NCBI GenBank assembly: GCA_963837755.1
Contig: CAWIOP010000004.1
Location: 310,001 to 374,000, forward strand
DNA length: 64,000 bases
Reading direction: 5' to 3'
DNA from: JADGHX01 sp963837755
Lineage (GTDB): Bacteria > Pseudomonadota > Gammaproteobacteria > Steroidobacterales > Steroidobacteraceae
Shown: positions 40,041 through 47,777 of the stretch, piece after piece
Layout of the letters: every line of letters starts with the position of its first letter
Numbering within the stretch: the first letter of the stretch is position 1
Translations under genes and position numbers: made by a program
Notes under the pieces: model-generated
The model's input: only the letters and a program-made list of their open reading frames with translations
The model's database searches: none
What the model was told of the DNA's origin: nothing

Positions 40041-40633
40041 CCCCGCAAGCGGACAGGGAGAGCATCGCCGCGCGCTGGCTCATCGAGCAGGACGGCCCTG
40101 CATTCTCCGATGAGCAGCGTGACGCACTTGCCCGGTGGCTGGTCGAGAGCGTGGAGAACTGCAGGACGTACCTGCGGCTCGTTCGGGCGTGGCGAAGAAC
40201 GGTACTTCTGCGCCGGAACGAAACGCCATTGGTTTACGGGATCCGCCGCTCAGCCAGCGCGGGAAATGCAGACGCTGGCCGGCGGGCAAGCGAATCGCGC
40301 ACGCCGCCACGCCGCGAGCGCGTAGTGGGTGCGCGGGGGCACCAGCCGACCACTTCGCGAGTCAGAGCAGTAGTTTCGCGGATGGCGTCAGTATCGTCGT
40401 CTCGAAAGGACCAGCTCAGCCGCCGGTTCGGCAAAGTATTGCGCGACTGTCGCTTCGCGCAGGGCTGGTCTCTGTCCGAGCTGGCCGCGAAATCTCGCGT
40501 GGATCGAACGTACATCAGCCAGGTCGAAGCGGGCGTTCACTCGCCGACACTCACGGTGTTATGCCGGCTCGCGCATGCGCTTCGGGTTCCAGCGTCCCAG
40601 CTGATTGCGAGAGTGGAACGAGGCATGAGCTGA
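40037..40633 (+). CDS. FecR N-terminal domain fused to an XRE helix-turn-helix
   Basis: A 198-residue frame. Residues 8-55 are the DUF4880 sigma-binding part of FecR (AARWLIEQDGPAFSDEQRDA, then YLRLVRAWRR). The FecR membrane segment and periplasmic domains are absent. After a low-complexity linker (about 60-115) comes an XRE domain (residues 125-185: FGKVLRDCRFAQGWSLSELA, then RTYISQVEAGVHSPTLTVLC). The second part could be translated on its own from ATG 40382 (83 residues). Either this is a deletion that joined two genes in frame, or a cytoplasmic one-piece anti-sigma/repressor. The 4-bp overlap with the sigma gene is preserved. Confidence 0.7.
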   Translation: MTPQADRESIAARWLIEQDGPAFSDEQRDALARWLVESVENCRTYLRLVRAWRRTVLLRRNETPLVYGIRRSASAGNADAGRRASESRTPPRRERVVGARGHQPTTSRVRAVVSRMASVSSSRKDQLSRRFGKVLRDCRFAQGWSLSELAAKSRVDRTYISQVEAGVHSPTLTVLCRLAHALRVPASQLIARVERGMS

Positions 40634-40719
40634 AGGCGCGAGGAATAAGTCCGAGATCGCAAAGCCGATGCGGGGGCTTGGGTCGGGCGTTTTTGAGATT
40701 GCGCTGGCGCATCGCGGCG

Positions 40720-41031
40720 ATGCGGCTGGAAGTCGTTCGCGGCAGCGGAAACGTCTTCCGCGATTTTGGCGATCCCGACGCGGATGCCAGGCAGCTCAAG
40801 GCCATCCTCGCCGCTGAGATCATCAAGAAACTGGACCGCGAAAGGCTGAGCACACGCAAGGCCCAGGCGCTGACCGGCATTGATGCAGGCGATTTCTCTC
40901 GTATCCGCAATGTCGATCTGGGCCGCTTCACCATCGACCGCCTCATGACGATCGTCAACCGCCTCGGTGCGCGCGTTGATGTCGCGGTGAAATTCCGCCG
41001 CGCTCCGGTTGGCCGCCACGCGTCAGCCTGA
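40720..41031 (+). CDS. XRE-family antitoxin-like HTH protein
   Basis: A 103-residue protein from ATG 40720. It matches the antitoxin type starting with EVVRGSGNVFRDFGDPDAD; the HTH is AILAAEIIKKLDRERLSTRK, then AQALTGIDAGDFSRIRN and FTIDRLMTIVNRLGARVDV. Such proteins usually follow a RelE-like toxin gene; none is seen upstream, where the XRE fusion ends at 40633. The same frame is open from 40135 but overlaps the FecR-XRE frame and shows no homology there. Orphan antitoxin-like regulator. Confidence 0.75.
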   Translation: MRLEVVRGSGNVFRDFGDPDADARQLKAILAAEIIKKLDRERLSTRKAQALTGIDAGDFSRIRNVDLGRFTIDRLMTIVNRLGARVDVAVKFRRAPVGRHASA

Positions 41032-41042
41032 TTTATCGAGGT

Positions 41043-41207
41043 TGCACGCTTGTTGTCTCACTCGCCGGCTGGCTCGTACGAAATTACGAGACGACGAATC
41101 CGATCGTAACTGCCGCCGCGATCACCATCGCTTCGGTCGTCGCCATCGCCGTTGTCGCGGCCGTGGCGCGCCTGTATCGTTGCTTCAAACTATTGGAGGA
41201 ATTATGA
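41043..41207 (+). pseudogene. Second copy of tiny membrane protein A, N-terminally truncated
   Basis: The frame GWLVRNYETTNPIVTAAAIT then IASVVAIAVVAAVARLYRCF and KLLEEL ends at TGA 41205-41207, overlapping the next ATG. It aligns with AWLVQNYETANSVLTAGAL of the first copy but has no start codon; its N-terminus is lost at the junction with the XRE gene. It shows that the full-length family has a second hydrophobic segment, missing in the first copy. Confidence 0.6.
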
Positions 41208-41371
41208 GAGATTGGATCGTTGTCTTTTGCGTCGGTCTGCTTTCGTTCGTGCTTGGGGCGTTCCTGATTCCGTCAATTCTTCTCGCACGGGACGAGAGAC
41301 GTGAGAGGTTGGCCAACGCCGCGCGGCCTCCGGCCACAGCGGTGAACCATGAGGGGACGCAAGTCAATTAG
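41204..41371 (+). CDS. Second copy of tiny membrane protein B
   Basis: A 55-residue protein with GGAGGAATT just before ATG 41204. One membrane segment (MRDWIVVFCVGLLSFVLGAF) is followed by LIPSILLARDERRERLANAA and a polar tail. It shares the LLARDERRE block with the protein at 30575-30730. Although its partner gene is truncated, this gene keeps a strong ribosome-binding site. Confidence 0.65.
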   Translation: MRDWIVVFCVGLLSFVLGAFLIPSILLARDERRERLANAARPPATAVNHEGTQVN

Positions 41372-41496
41372 CCGGCGCGCGAGACCAGGCGTATGACCGA
41401 AACGTCCCGAAAGAGACTGTTTAACGAAGCGTTTGCTCTCCTGCAGCGTGTGCAGCACATGCGTAGCGTTGTCTATTGGTGCCAACGCCTTCTCGC

Positions 41497-42687
41497 CTAT
41501 GCCTCTCCCCACGCCTCCGGTAACAGGGTGGCGAGCAGCCTCAGCGGTGTGGTTGCCGTGAAGCGGTTGCGGGCAAACAGCTCTATCAACTCGGCTTCCA
41601 TCAGCGCCTTGGTCGCACTGTTCACCGTGCCGGCGTTGAGGTCCATCGCGGCGGTCGCTTCGCGTGCGAAGGGGCTGGCGCCGGGATGCATGAGAATCCA
41701 GCGCAGCACCGTTGCCTGAGCCGCGGTAAGGCTGCGCACGGCGAGGTCGATGGGGTCTTGCAGGCGGGCCACGGCCAGCACGGCATTGCGTTGCATGGTT
41801 TCGTCGAGCACGTCGCCGGCGCGGGAATGCGCCCACAGCCAGTTGCACACTTCGACTACCTCGCCGATCTTTCCGCACAACAGCCGCGCGGCCGGAGCGA
41901 GCGAATTGATGTGCCGCTTGCCTTTCGAAAACAGCGGCACGGCCCAGGCGTCGACCTCTTCGATCGTGAGCGGCTGGATCTCGATGGCCGTGCCCAGGTT
42001 CAGCAGCGGTGCATTGCGCCCGGCCTGCAGCCGGGAAAACAGGCGCTGATTGCTGCCGGCGAACACATACCTGCAAGCGGTGTGGGCCTGAATCTCATTG
42101 CGAATGGCCCAGACCGTGGCCATGCCCGGCGCGTGGTCGGTGCTCAGCACGAGCTCCTGGACTTCGTCGAAGAAAATCACCGGCCGCAGCTTCGCCCGCG
42201 CGGCCGCCTGCTCGATCTTGCGCAGCATGGCGGAGATTTCCACGTCCACGTCCGTATCCGGGGCAAAGAATTTCGCCGCCATGCTGGTTTCGGACTGCGC
42301 CGTGATGCTGGCGAACCCGCCCTTGAGCGCGGCACCGAAGGTGCGCTTCGTCTGGGGGGCAATCGTTTTCTTCAGCAGCGCCTGGTAGGCGCCATACAGC
42401 TTCGGCGCGCCGTGCGCGAGCGAGTCGATTTCCTTGCAGAGCAGGGCCGCGACCACCGGCCCGGGCGCGATGTCGGCCGGGATCGGCTTGATCCTGACGT
42501 TCAGGAACGGCGCCCGTTCCACGCGCGCGAAATGCGACACGAGCTCGGTCTTGCCGATGCGCCTCGGCCCAACGAGGCGCACGATGGCTTTTTCCGCGTT
42601 CAGCAGCGAAAAGAAAGCCGCGTCGTGCGCGCGGGACAAGCGGTTGGCGGCCGCCGCGAATGGCGAGGGAACAGGGTTCTGGCTCAT
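41497..42687 (-). CDS. AAA-family ATPase with C-terminal winged helix
   Basis: A 396-residue protein from ATG 42687 (MSQNPVPSPFAAAANRLSRA). Walker A is VRLVGPRRIGKTELVSHFAR (about residues 35-54), Walker B is RPVIFFDEVQELVL, and a sensor-like strand is YVFAGSNQRLF. The C-terminal winged helix (SLTAAQATVLRWIL, then AMDLNAGTVNSATKALMEAE) fits DNA binding. It resembles the archaeal-type ATPase_2 group of unknown function, often found beside mobile DNA. Tandem palindromes just upstream suggest autoregulation. A 3'-terminal fragment is duplicated at 22105-22480. The frame is open to 42912 but has no better start. Confidence 0.8.
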   Translation of the reverse strand: MSQNPVPSPFAAAANRLSRAHDAAFFSLLNAEKAIVRLVGPRRIGKTELVSHFARVERAPFLNVRIKPIPADIAPGPVVAALLCKEIDSLAHGAPKLYGAYQALLKKTIAPQTKRTFGAALKGGFASITAQSETSMAAKFFAPDTDVDVEISAMLRKIEQAAARAKLRPVIFFDEVQELVLSTDHAPGMATVWAIRNEIQAHTACRYVFAGSNQRLFSRLQAGRNAPLLNLGTAIEIQPLTIEEVDAWAVPLFSKGKRHINSLAPAARLLCGKIGEVVEVCNWLWAHSRAGDVLDETMQRNAVLAVARLQDPIDLAVRSLTAAQATVLRWILMHPGASPFAREATAAMDLNAGTVNSATKALMEAELIELFARNRFTATTPLRLLATLLPEAWGEA

Positions 42688-42690
42688 GTG

Positions 42691-42726
42691 CTTGCAACTT
42701 TGCAAGCATGCTTGCGTTTTTGCAAG
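42691..42726 (-). promoter_or_regulatory. Tandem palindromic operator upstream of the AAA ATPase
   Basis: Two adjacent inverted repeats: CTTGCAA-CT-TTGCAAG (42691-42706) and CTTGC-GTTTTT-GCAAG (42711-42726). They lie 4-40 bp before the ATPase start codon and contain the same CTTGC/GCAAG arms, as expected for repeated binding of one regulator, perhaps the ATPase's own winged helix. Confidence 0.6.
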
Positions 42727-43162
42727 TGCGACCGGCGCCACCGGCGGTTCGCCGCGAAGATGCCGGAAGTGTACTGGCGGAATCTGGATCAGACGCGCTG
42801 GGACTTGCCCGCCGCGCACGCCGGGGCGCTGGGGCTGCTGCGAATCAGTGAGGGGTAGGGCGTTCGCGAGAACCCTGCGCGCTTCCATGCGCGCGCAACG
42901 GCGTCCCAGCATCTACCCACCCAAGGGTGGGCCATCCCTTCCTTATCGCCGGCGAACCGCGAATCGAAAATCCGCAGCGGGTTCGAGCTGGCGAACATCC
43001 GTGGCAACAACCCGGCGCGGATTCTACAGGTAGACGAGCGTGCTCATCAAAGGCTGCGTCGGATTTCTTCGCTGGCGCGAGTCTATGTTGTCCTGCCGCG
43101 GCGCAGCGGATTCCGCTTTCCTGCGCAGTCAGCCGCCCAAGCGCGGGCGGTTCGTGAATTCC
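42727..43162. other. Region without an intact gene, partly repeated at 22.5-22.7 kb
   Basis: Positions about 42845-43030 match 22545-22735. The minus-strand reading RIFDSRFAGDKEGMAH then CWDAVARAWKRAGFSRTP is shared by both copies in frame. The rest has no recognisable feature. Confidence 0.4.
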
Positions 43163-44249
43163 TTATCGGCGAGCCGGAGCCGCGTCCACCGGCGCCAACG
43201 CCTTCTCCCCAAAAAACCTCACCAGGTCCGCCGCATACGCTTCCGCATTCCGCGTATCGAACCCGCCACCCACAGCAGTGCGCACGATGCCGGGGTCTTT
43301 GATCACCAGCGGCCGATTCGTGTATCGATTGAGCTCCCGCACAATGTCGGCGAGCGGCTGCTCTTCGAAGGCCACCTTGCCCGTGGTCCACCGCAGTTGT
43401 CGGTCAATTTCCTTCGGCCCAACCTTAGGAAACAACCGCCGCTCTTTTGGTCACCACAACGTGCTCGCCCGCAACCAGCGTATGCCCGATCGGCCGCGGC
43501 GCCATCGGCATACCAAGCAACTCGCTCTGCCGCAACACCAGTACGCGCCCCTCAGTGACGAGCGTCTCTACTCGCGCGTCTTCATGCAGCCGCACCGAGA
43601 ACTTCGTGCCTACGGCGCGCGCAGTCACTCCGAGCGCTGTGACCTCGAACGGCCGGCTCGCATCGTGCGCCACGCTAAACAACGCTTCGCCACGGTCCAG
43701 CAGTATCTGCCGCCGGGCCGCGCTGAACCGCACCCGAATCTGCGTATTGGTATTGAGGTCGATGACGCTGCCGTCATCCAGCACCACATGCTGCTGATCG
43801 CCCACCATCGTGGAGTAGGTATGGACACCGTCCCCACCCAGAACAAGTGCCGCGCCAACCGCGGCCAACGCAGCCACCACCGCCGTCGCAACCACCTTCG
43901 GCAGCCACTTCGCCCCAATGGATATGTTCACGAAATCCCTCCCGTCCACCGGCCGCACCGCCCGCGAAAACACCGCCAACACCCCCTCAAACCCGAACCA
44001 CGATCGCTTCTTCTTCCTCAATAAATCCGGATCCGCCCCGCCGCGGTCCAGCGGCCGCATGCGCCTGAGTATGTCCATGCGCTTCCAGGCCAGCGCCTGC
44101 TTCGCATACGCCACCTTGTGCCGAACGCTCTTCGCCAACCACGCCTCGTAGCGCGCGAGCACCTCCGGCGATCGCCCAGCATCCAATCGCACCAGCCACC
44201 GCGTGGCCTGCGCTTCGACGTCGTCGAACCTGTCTTGTGCCGTATCCAC
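43163..44249 (-). pseudogene. fecR: FecR-family regulator with a frameshift before its C-terminal domain
   Basis: The main frame (44249-43425, 274 residues) has the DUF4880 part (ATRWLVRLDAGRSPEVLARY, then AWLAK), one membrane segment (VVATAVVAALAAVGAALVLG) and the FecR domain (DDGSVIDLNTNTQIRVRFSA, then ALFSVAHDASRPFEV and RAVGTKFSVRLHE). It stops after KRAAVVS. The DUF4974 domain continues in another frame to 43163 (PKVGPKEIDRQLRWTTGKVA, then LADIVRELNRYTNRPLVIKD). One base gained or lost near 43430 explains this. No sigma gene directly precedes it; the FecR at 44286 lies upstream, making a tandem pair. Confidence 0.8.
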
Positions 44250-44285
44250 TTCCCCTGACTCCTTGGCGAAAGCGATGGTGTGACC

Positions 44286-45449
44286 CTAGTTCGTGTTCTC
44301 TCGAGTGCCGACGAGGCGAATCACGTCCGCCTCGCTCCCGTCACTCGAAGGCGATGGAAACGCCCGCACTCCCAACGTGCGTTCCAACGCGGCGATGAAA
44401 CTTTCAGGGTCTGTGGCCTCGAAGCCGCCGCCGATGCGAAGGTTTTCGATGGCGGGGTCTGCGATAACCATTTGGCGGCGGTTGTAGCGGTTGAACTCCG
44501 CTACCACGTCTTTCAACGTCTGGCGCTCGAACCACAACCGGCCTTCCGTCCACGAGAGCTTTCGGGTGACGTCGGCCTCGGCCACCTTCAGCACCTGCAC
44601 GCGCTTTGCGGTGATCGTCACGGCCTCGCCGGCGGAAAGAGTGGATGTGGAGGCGGGCAGGGCCTCCGCGCGCTCCAGCGGCTTCTGCTGTTTCGGCGGG
44701 TCTATGGCGACACGGCCTTCCTTCACCAGCACTTCAACGTCTTTGCCGCCGCCTGCGGCTTCTGCGGGCTCGCGCACGCGCACGGAGAACTCGGTGCCCA
44801 CTGCGCGCACCACGGTGTTGCCGGCCTGCACGTCGAACGGGCGGCTCTTGTCGTGCGCCACCTTGAACAGCGCCTCACCGCGCTCGAGCACGATGTGCCG
44901 CAGCTCGGGGGTGAGCTGCACGCGCATCACGCTGTTGGTGTTCAGGTTCACCACGCTGCCGTCATCCAGCACGATGCGCTCGAGGCCGCCGAAGTCTGTG
45001 GAGTATTCGTGCCAGCCCGTGCGTTCGTAGGCGAGCCACATGAAGGCGCCCACGGCCACGAGCATGAGCGAGGCCGCAACGGCGAGCGGGGCGAGCCAGC
45101 GGCGGGGGCGGGGCGCGGCAACGTCGATGGGTTCTTCGACTGTTCGAGTGGCGTGGGCCGCCGGGGCGGAGCGGGTTTCGTCCCTCGCCGAATACTCATC
45201 CATCGGCACTGGCGTGAAGGGGGAGTGCGCCAGCAGGTCTTCATCCACCGGGCCGTCCAGGGGGCGAAGCCTCCTCAACCCATCCGCCCGCTTCCACGCC
45301 ATTTCCAGGCGCAAGTAGGCGGCCCGCGCCCGCGGGTCTGACGCCATCCAGGCATCGAACTCCGCCTGCTCGGCGTCGGGCAAGCCGCCGCCGTCCCGTT
45401 TAACGAGCCATGCGGCAGCCTGCGATTCAAATTCTGGTGCGGTAGTCAT
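44286..45449 (-). CDS. fecR: FecR-family anti-sigma/signal transducer
   Basis: A 387-residue FecR from ATG 45449, overlapping the upstream sigma fragment's stop (ATGA). DUF4880: FESQAAAWLVKRDGGGLPDA, then EFDAWMASDPRARAAYLRLE. One membrane segment at about residues 107-128 (LAPLAVAASLMLVAVGAFMW). FecR domain: DDGSVVNLNTNSVMRVQLTP, ALFKVAHDKSRPFDVQAGNT, then VLVKEGRVAI. The DUF4974 domain starts RLWFERQTLKDVVAEFNRYN. It is complete. Decayed copies of this gene are seen at 21445-21849. The frame is open to 45656 but overlaps the sigma gene. Confidence 0.88.
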   Translation of the reverse strand: MTTAPEFESQAAAWLVKRDGGGLPDAEQAEFDAWMASDPRARAAYLRLEMAWKRADGLRRLRPLDGPVDEDLLAHSPFTPVPMDEYSARDETRSAPAAHATRTVEEPIDVAAPRPRRWLAPLAVAASLMLVAVGAFMWLAYERTGWHEYSTDFGGLERIVLDDGSVVNLNTNSVMRVQLTPELRHIVLERGEALFKVAHDKSRPFDVQAGNTVVRAVGTEFSVRVREPAEAAGGGKDVEVLVKEGRVAIDPPKQQKPLERAEALPASTSTLSAGEAVTITAKRVQVLKVAEADVTRKLSWTEGRLWFERQTLKDVVAEFNRYNRRQMVIADPAIENLRIGGGFEATDPESFIAALERTLGVRAFPSPSSDGSEADVIRLVGTRENTN

Positions 45450-45739
45450 TCGTGAGCAGCAATTCGCGACTTCAACCTCGCAAGGAGGGAAGGGCGTCGG
45501 GCCAAGCTTTCGGCTTCGGGGGTGTCTTCCTGTGCGCAACCCCGCGCCGCTTGGATGAGAAGCTCTTCCACTGCGTGCTCCGGTATCCCTAGCCGGTTGG
45601 CAATCTCCCTGCCTGAAAAGCCATACACCTTGCGCAGTGTGAACGCCTGCCGGCACATCGCAGGCAGCGCTCGTGCGAGCTTTGCCACGTGGGCGAGCTC
45701 CGGAGCGCTTACATTCAGGTTTTTCTGCGTTTCGTACAT
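45446..45739 (-). CDS. Region-4-only sigma-70-like protein
   Basis: A 97-residue protein containing sigma region 4 (ALPAMCRQAFTLRKVYGFSG, then REIANRLGIPEHAVEELLIQ) but no region 2, which is not found in any frame upstream. The ATG at 45739 (MYETQKNLNVSAPELAHVAK) gives a self-contained start. It is coupled to the complete FecR gene by ATGA, so the pair is still arranged as fecI-fecR. It may be a truncated sigma, a DNA-binding-only competitor, or half of a split sigma; the first seems simplest. Confidence 0.7.
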   Translation of the reverse strand: MYETQKNLNVSAPELAHVAKLARALPAMCRQAFTLRKVYGFSGREIANRLGIPEHAVEELLIQAARGCAQEDTPEAESLARRPSLLARLKSRIAAHE

Positions 45740-45906
45740 TGTTGGACGGGCGCCAGCGGGGAAACCGTTACGCGGTTAAATCACAGTGTTGGTGCAGCGG
45801 GGGCGCAATTGTGCCCTAAGCGTGCCGGCGCCAGCAGGGGTATTGGTAGCCTCGAAATAGGCGCGTTTTCGCTAACGGAAAAGCGGGCGGGAAACGTCCT
45901 CTAGTT

Positions 45907-46461
45907 CTAATGCCCCGCTCGCGTCTCGATGTTCTCCGCCGCTTGGCCCATGAACTTCATATAGCCGCGCACGGCGTCGCCTTCCGCCTGCGCGAAGTAC
46001 CTGAGCAATGGCGCTGTAGCCAACCACGGCGCCTTCTCGAGGCCCAGATACACGCGGTGGCTGCTCCATGGGTATGCAGCCGGGTCGACCGTGAGGCCCG
46101 CCTTGAGCGGCGCCAGGTGAATGTGGCGCACCAGGTCAACGAGGGCCGTCTGCCCATCTACCTTAACGCCGCGGCACTTCTGCTCGAAGTGGGAGCCTGT
46201 GAGCGGGATCTCCCGTTTGAGCCGCTCCGCGTGCTGTTGGGCCACGCGCTGCGCGAAGCGGCTGATGGATATATCCGATATACGCACGGCCAGGCGGGCT
46301 TCGGCCAGAAGCCAGCAGTAGCCATAAACCGTTACGCCGCAGGCCGCGGCGGCCTCGGCCACGACGGTGGTGAAGTGGTTTCGATCGTCGTCGTTATTGA
46401 AGATGGGCTGCCGGCCGGCGCCCCGCAGCACTACGTAGTAGATCTCGTTCTGGTCGCTCAT
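45907..46461 (-). CDS. RAYT/IS200-like protein with degenerate active site
   Basis: A 184-residue member of the REP-associated tyrosine transposase (Y1) family by its frame: YYVVLRGAGRQPIFNNDDDR, then ACGVTVYGYCWLLAEARLAV, then GSHFEQKCRGVKVD, LVDLVRHIHLAPLKAGL and YPWSSHRVYLGLE. The HUH motif that normally follows (as in MPNHVHLL) is replaced by LAEARLAV, and the catalytic Tyr expected before RRH-like sequence is not evident (AQRVAQQHAERL). It is therefore probably not a working nuclease, yet the frame is intact, which suggests a retained binding role. It lies between FecR-family genes. Confidence 0.75.
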   Translation of the reverse strand: MSDQNEIYYVVLRGAGRQPIFNNDDDRNHFTTVVAEAAAACGVTVYGYCWLLAEARLAVRISDISISRFAQRVAQQHAERLKREIPLTGSHFEQKCRGVKVDGQTALVDLVRHIHLAPLKAGLTVDPAAYPWSSHRVYLGLEKAPWLATAPLLRYFAQAEGDAVRGYMKFMGQAAENIETRAGH

Positions 46462-46622
46462 CTGCGGAGTAAGACCGCCTCTCGCGGGGCGTAACTCACT
46501 ACCACTGCGCGAGCATGGCGGTTTATCTCACCCGCTACCGCGAAAAAATTGCGATTAGCCGCGGTGCCGTAGGCGCGGGCGCACGTGTTGCCGGAGTGAG
46601 GGCTCTCGAGCGGGCCCCGCCG

Positions 46623-46985
46623 TCATGTTGGCCCGGATGCCCGCACTGCCGGTGTTGCCACGGGCGGGCGAGGGCGAACGGCAATGGTGCGTTCGTTGAT
46701 GAACTCGAACATGAGGCCGCTGCCTTCGAACATGAGCCGCAGGGCTTCTTCCGGGTCGAGCTGGCCGATTACTTCGCGGGTGCTGAAGTTGCGCACGGCG
46801 TCGAAGTCGAACAGCACCTGCAGGCCGGTCTGGCGCACGAACTCCGCCAGGGCCAGCGGCGCGGCGCTGGCGGCAATCTTCAGGCGCAGCTTCTCCAGTT
46901 TGCCGGCGGCGCTGTGGCGAAACCCCAATGCCGCAGCCAGCACCGCAACGCCGTGGCCCAACATCGCTCGACGGGTTGGCTTCAT
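46623..46985 (-). CDS. Free-standing STN-domain protein
   Basis: A 120-residue exported protein. The N-terminus MKPTRRAMLGHGVAVLAAAL has twin Arg and a hydrophobic core (possible Tat or Sec signal). Residues 33-108 form an STN domain (LRLKIAASAAPLALAEFVRQ, then TGLQVLFDFDAVRN and EEALRLMFEGSGLMFEFINE). STN domains usually sit at the front of TonB receptors; here the protein ends soon after it with no plug or barrel. Downstream sequence to 46573 shows no receptor continuation. It directly follows a FecR-like gene, so the two may form a receptor-free signalling pair or be relics. Confidence 0.75.
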   Translation of the reverse strand: MKPTRRAMLGHGVAVLAAALGFRHSAAGKLEKLRLKIAASAAPLALAEFVRQTGLQVLFDFDAVRNFSTREVIGQLDPEEALRLMFEGSGLMFEFINERTIAVRPRPPVATPAVRASGPT

Positions 46986-47003
46986 GGCGCGGCGGCTTTC
47001 GCT

Positions 47004-47777
47004 CTAGTGCGGCTCCCGCGAGCTCACCAGGCATATGACCTTGTCGCCATCGCCCTCCACGCGACGAATGCCCATGGGGCGCAGCGCGGCGACGAAGCTG
47101 TCTATGTCGCTGGATGAGAACTTGCCGCCTATCGTGAGCGTGCTGATGGTGCGATCCGAAATCATGAGCTTGCGCACGTTGTAGCGGTTGAACTCCGCAG
47201 TGGCCTCCGCAAGCGTCTCGCCGCTGAAGGAGATGTGGCCGGTCGTCCACTCCAGCTTTCGGTTCACTTCGGCTTCGCTGAATTCGCGCAGCACGATGCC
47301 GCCGGGCGAGATGCGCGCGAGCTGGTGTTCGCGAATGGTGGTGGTGCCCACCGTTACCTGCCCAGTGCTCACGACCAGCTCTACGTTCTTCGCGTCCAGC
47401 ACTCGCACGGAGAACTTCGAGGCACGTGCGCTCACTGCGACGTTGCCCGCCACAACGCGCAATGGGCGCGTGCTGTCTCGCTGCAGGTCGAACAGCGCTT
47501 CACCGTGGTCCAGCGAGACCTCGCAGAGCTGCGGGGAGCTCGTAACCGTGAGCCCGGTGCTGGTGTTCATTTTCACGGCGAGCTGCTCGCCCAGCACGAT
47601 GCGGCGAATCTCGCCGACCGCCGTGGAAAACACCTGCGTGGGGAGCGTCTCGGCATGTACCCAAGCGCTCATGAGTGCAACAGGGCTCAGCAGCGCGGCC
47701 GCTGTTGTGGTGACAATCGCCGCGAAAATCGTCTTTCTGCGTGCACGGCTCCGCCTTGCCATCCCTGAATCCTTCAC
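47004..47777 (-). CDS. FecR-like protein lacking the N-terminal sigma-binding domain
   Basis: A 257-residue protein. The N-terminus is short and basic (MKDSGMARRSRARRKTIFAA), followed by one membrane or signal segment (IVTTTAAALLSPVALMSAWV). The FecR domain follows (VFSTAVGEIRRIVLGEQLAV, then ALFDLQRDSTRPLRVVAGNV and VELVVSTGQVTV), then the DUF4974 domain (LEWTTGHISFSGETLAEATA, then FNRYNVRKLMISDRTIS). The DUF4880 part that contacts sigma is missing. It ends 18 bp before the STN protein. It could sense STN without signalling to a sigma, or be a truncated gene with a usable start. Confidence 0.75.
   Translation of the reverse strand: MKDSGMARRSRARRKTIFAAIVTTTAAALLSPVALMSAWVHAETLPTQVFSTAVGEIRRIVLGEQLAVKMNTSTGLTVTSSPQLCEVSLDHGEALFDLQRDSTRPLRVVAGNVAVSARASKFSVRVLDAKNVELVVSTGQVTVGTTTIREHQLARISPGGIVLREFSEAEVNRKLEWTTGHISFSGETLAEATAEFNRYNVRKLMISDRTISTLTIGGKFSSSDIDSFVAALRPMGIRRVEGDGDKVICLVSSREPH

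Noticed and set aside
44280..45341. 353-codon plus-strand open frame (and a similar one at 41686-42858)
   Set aside because: These are antisense to an intact FecR and the AAA ATPase respectively. The products are His/Gln/Ala-rich without family signal.
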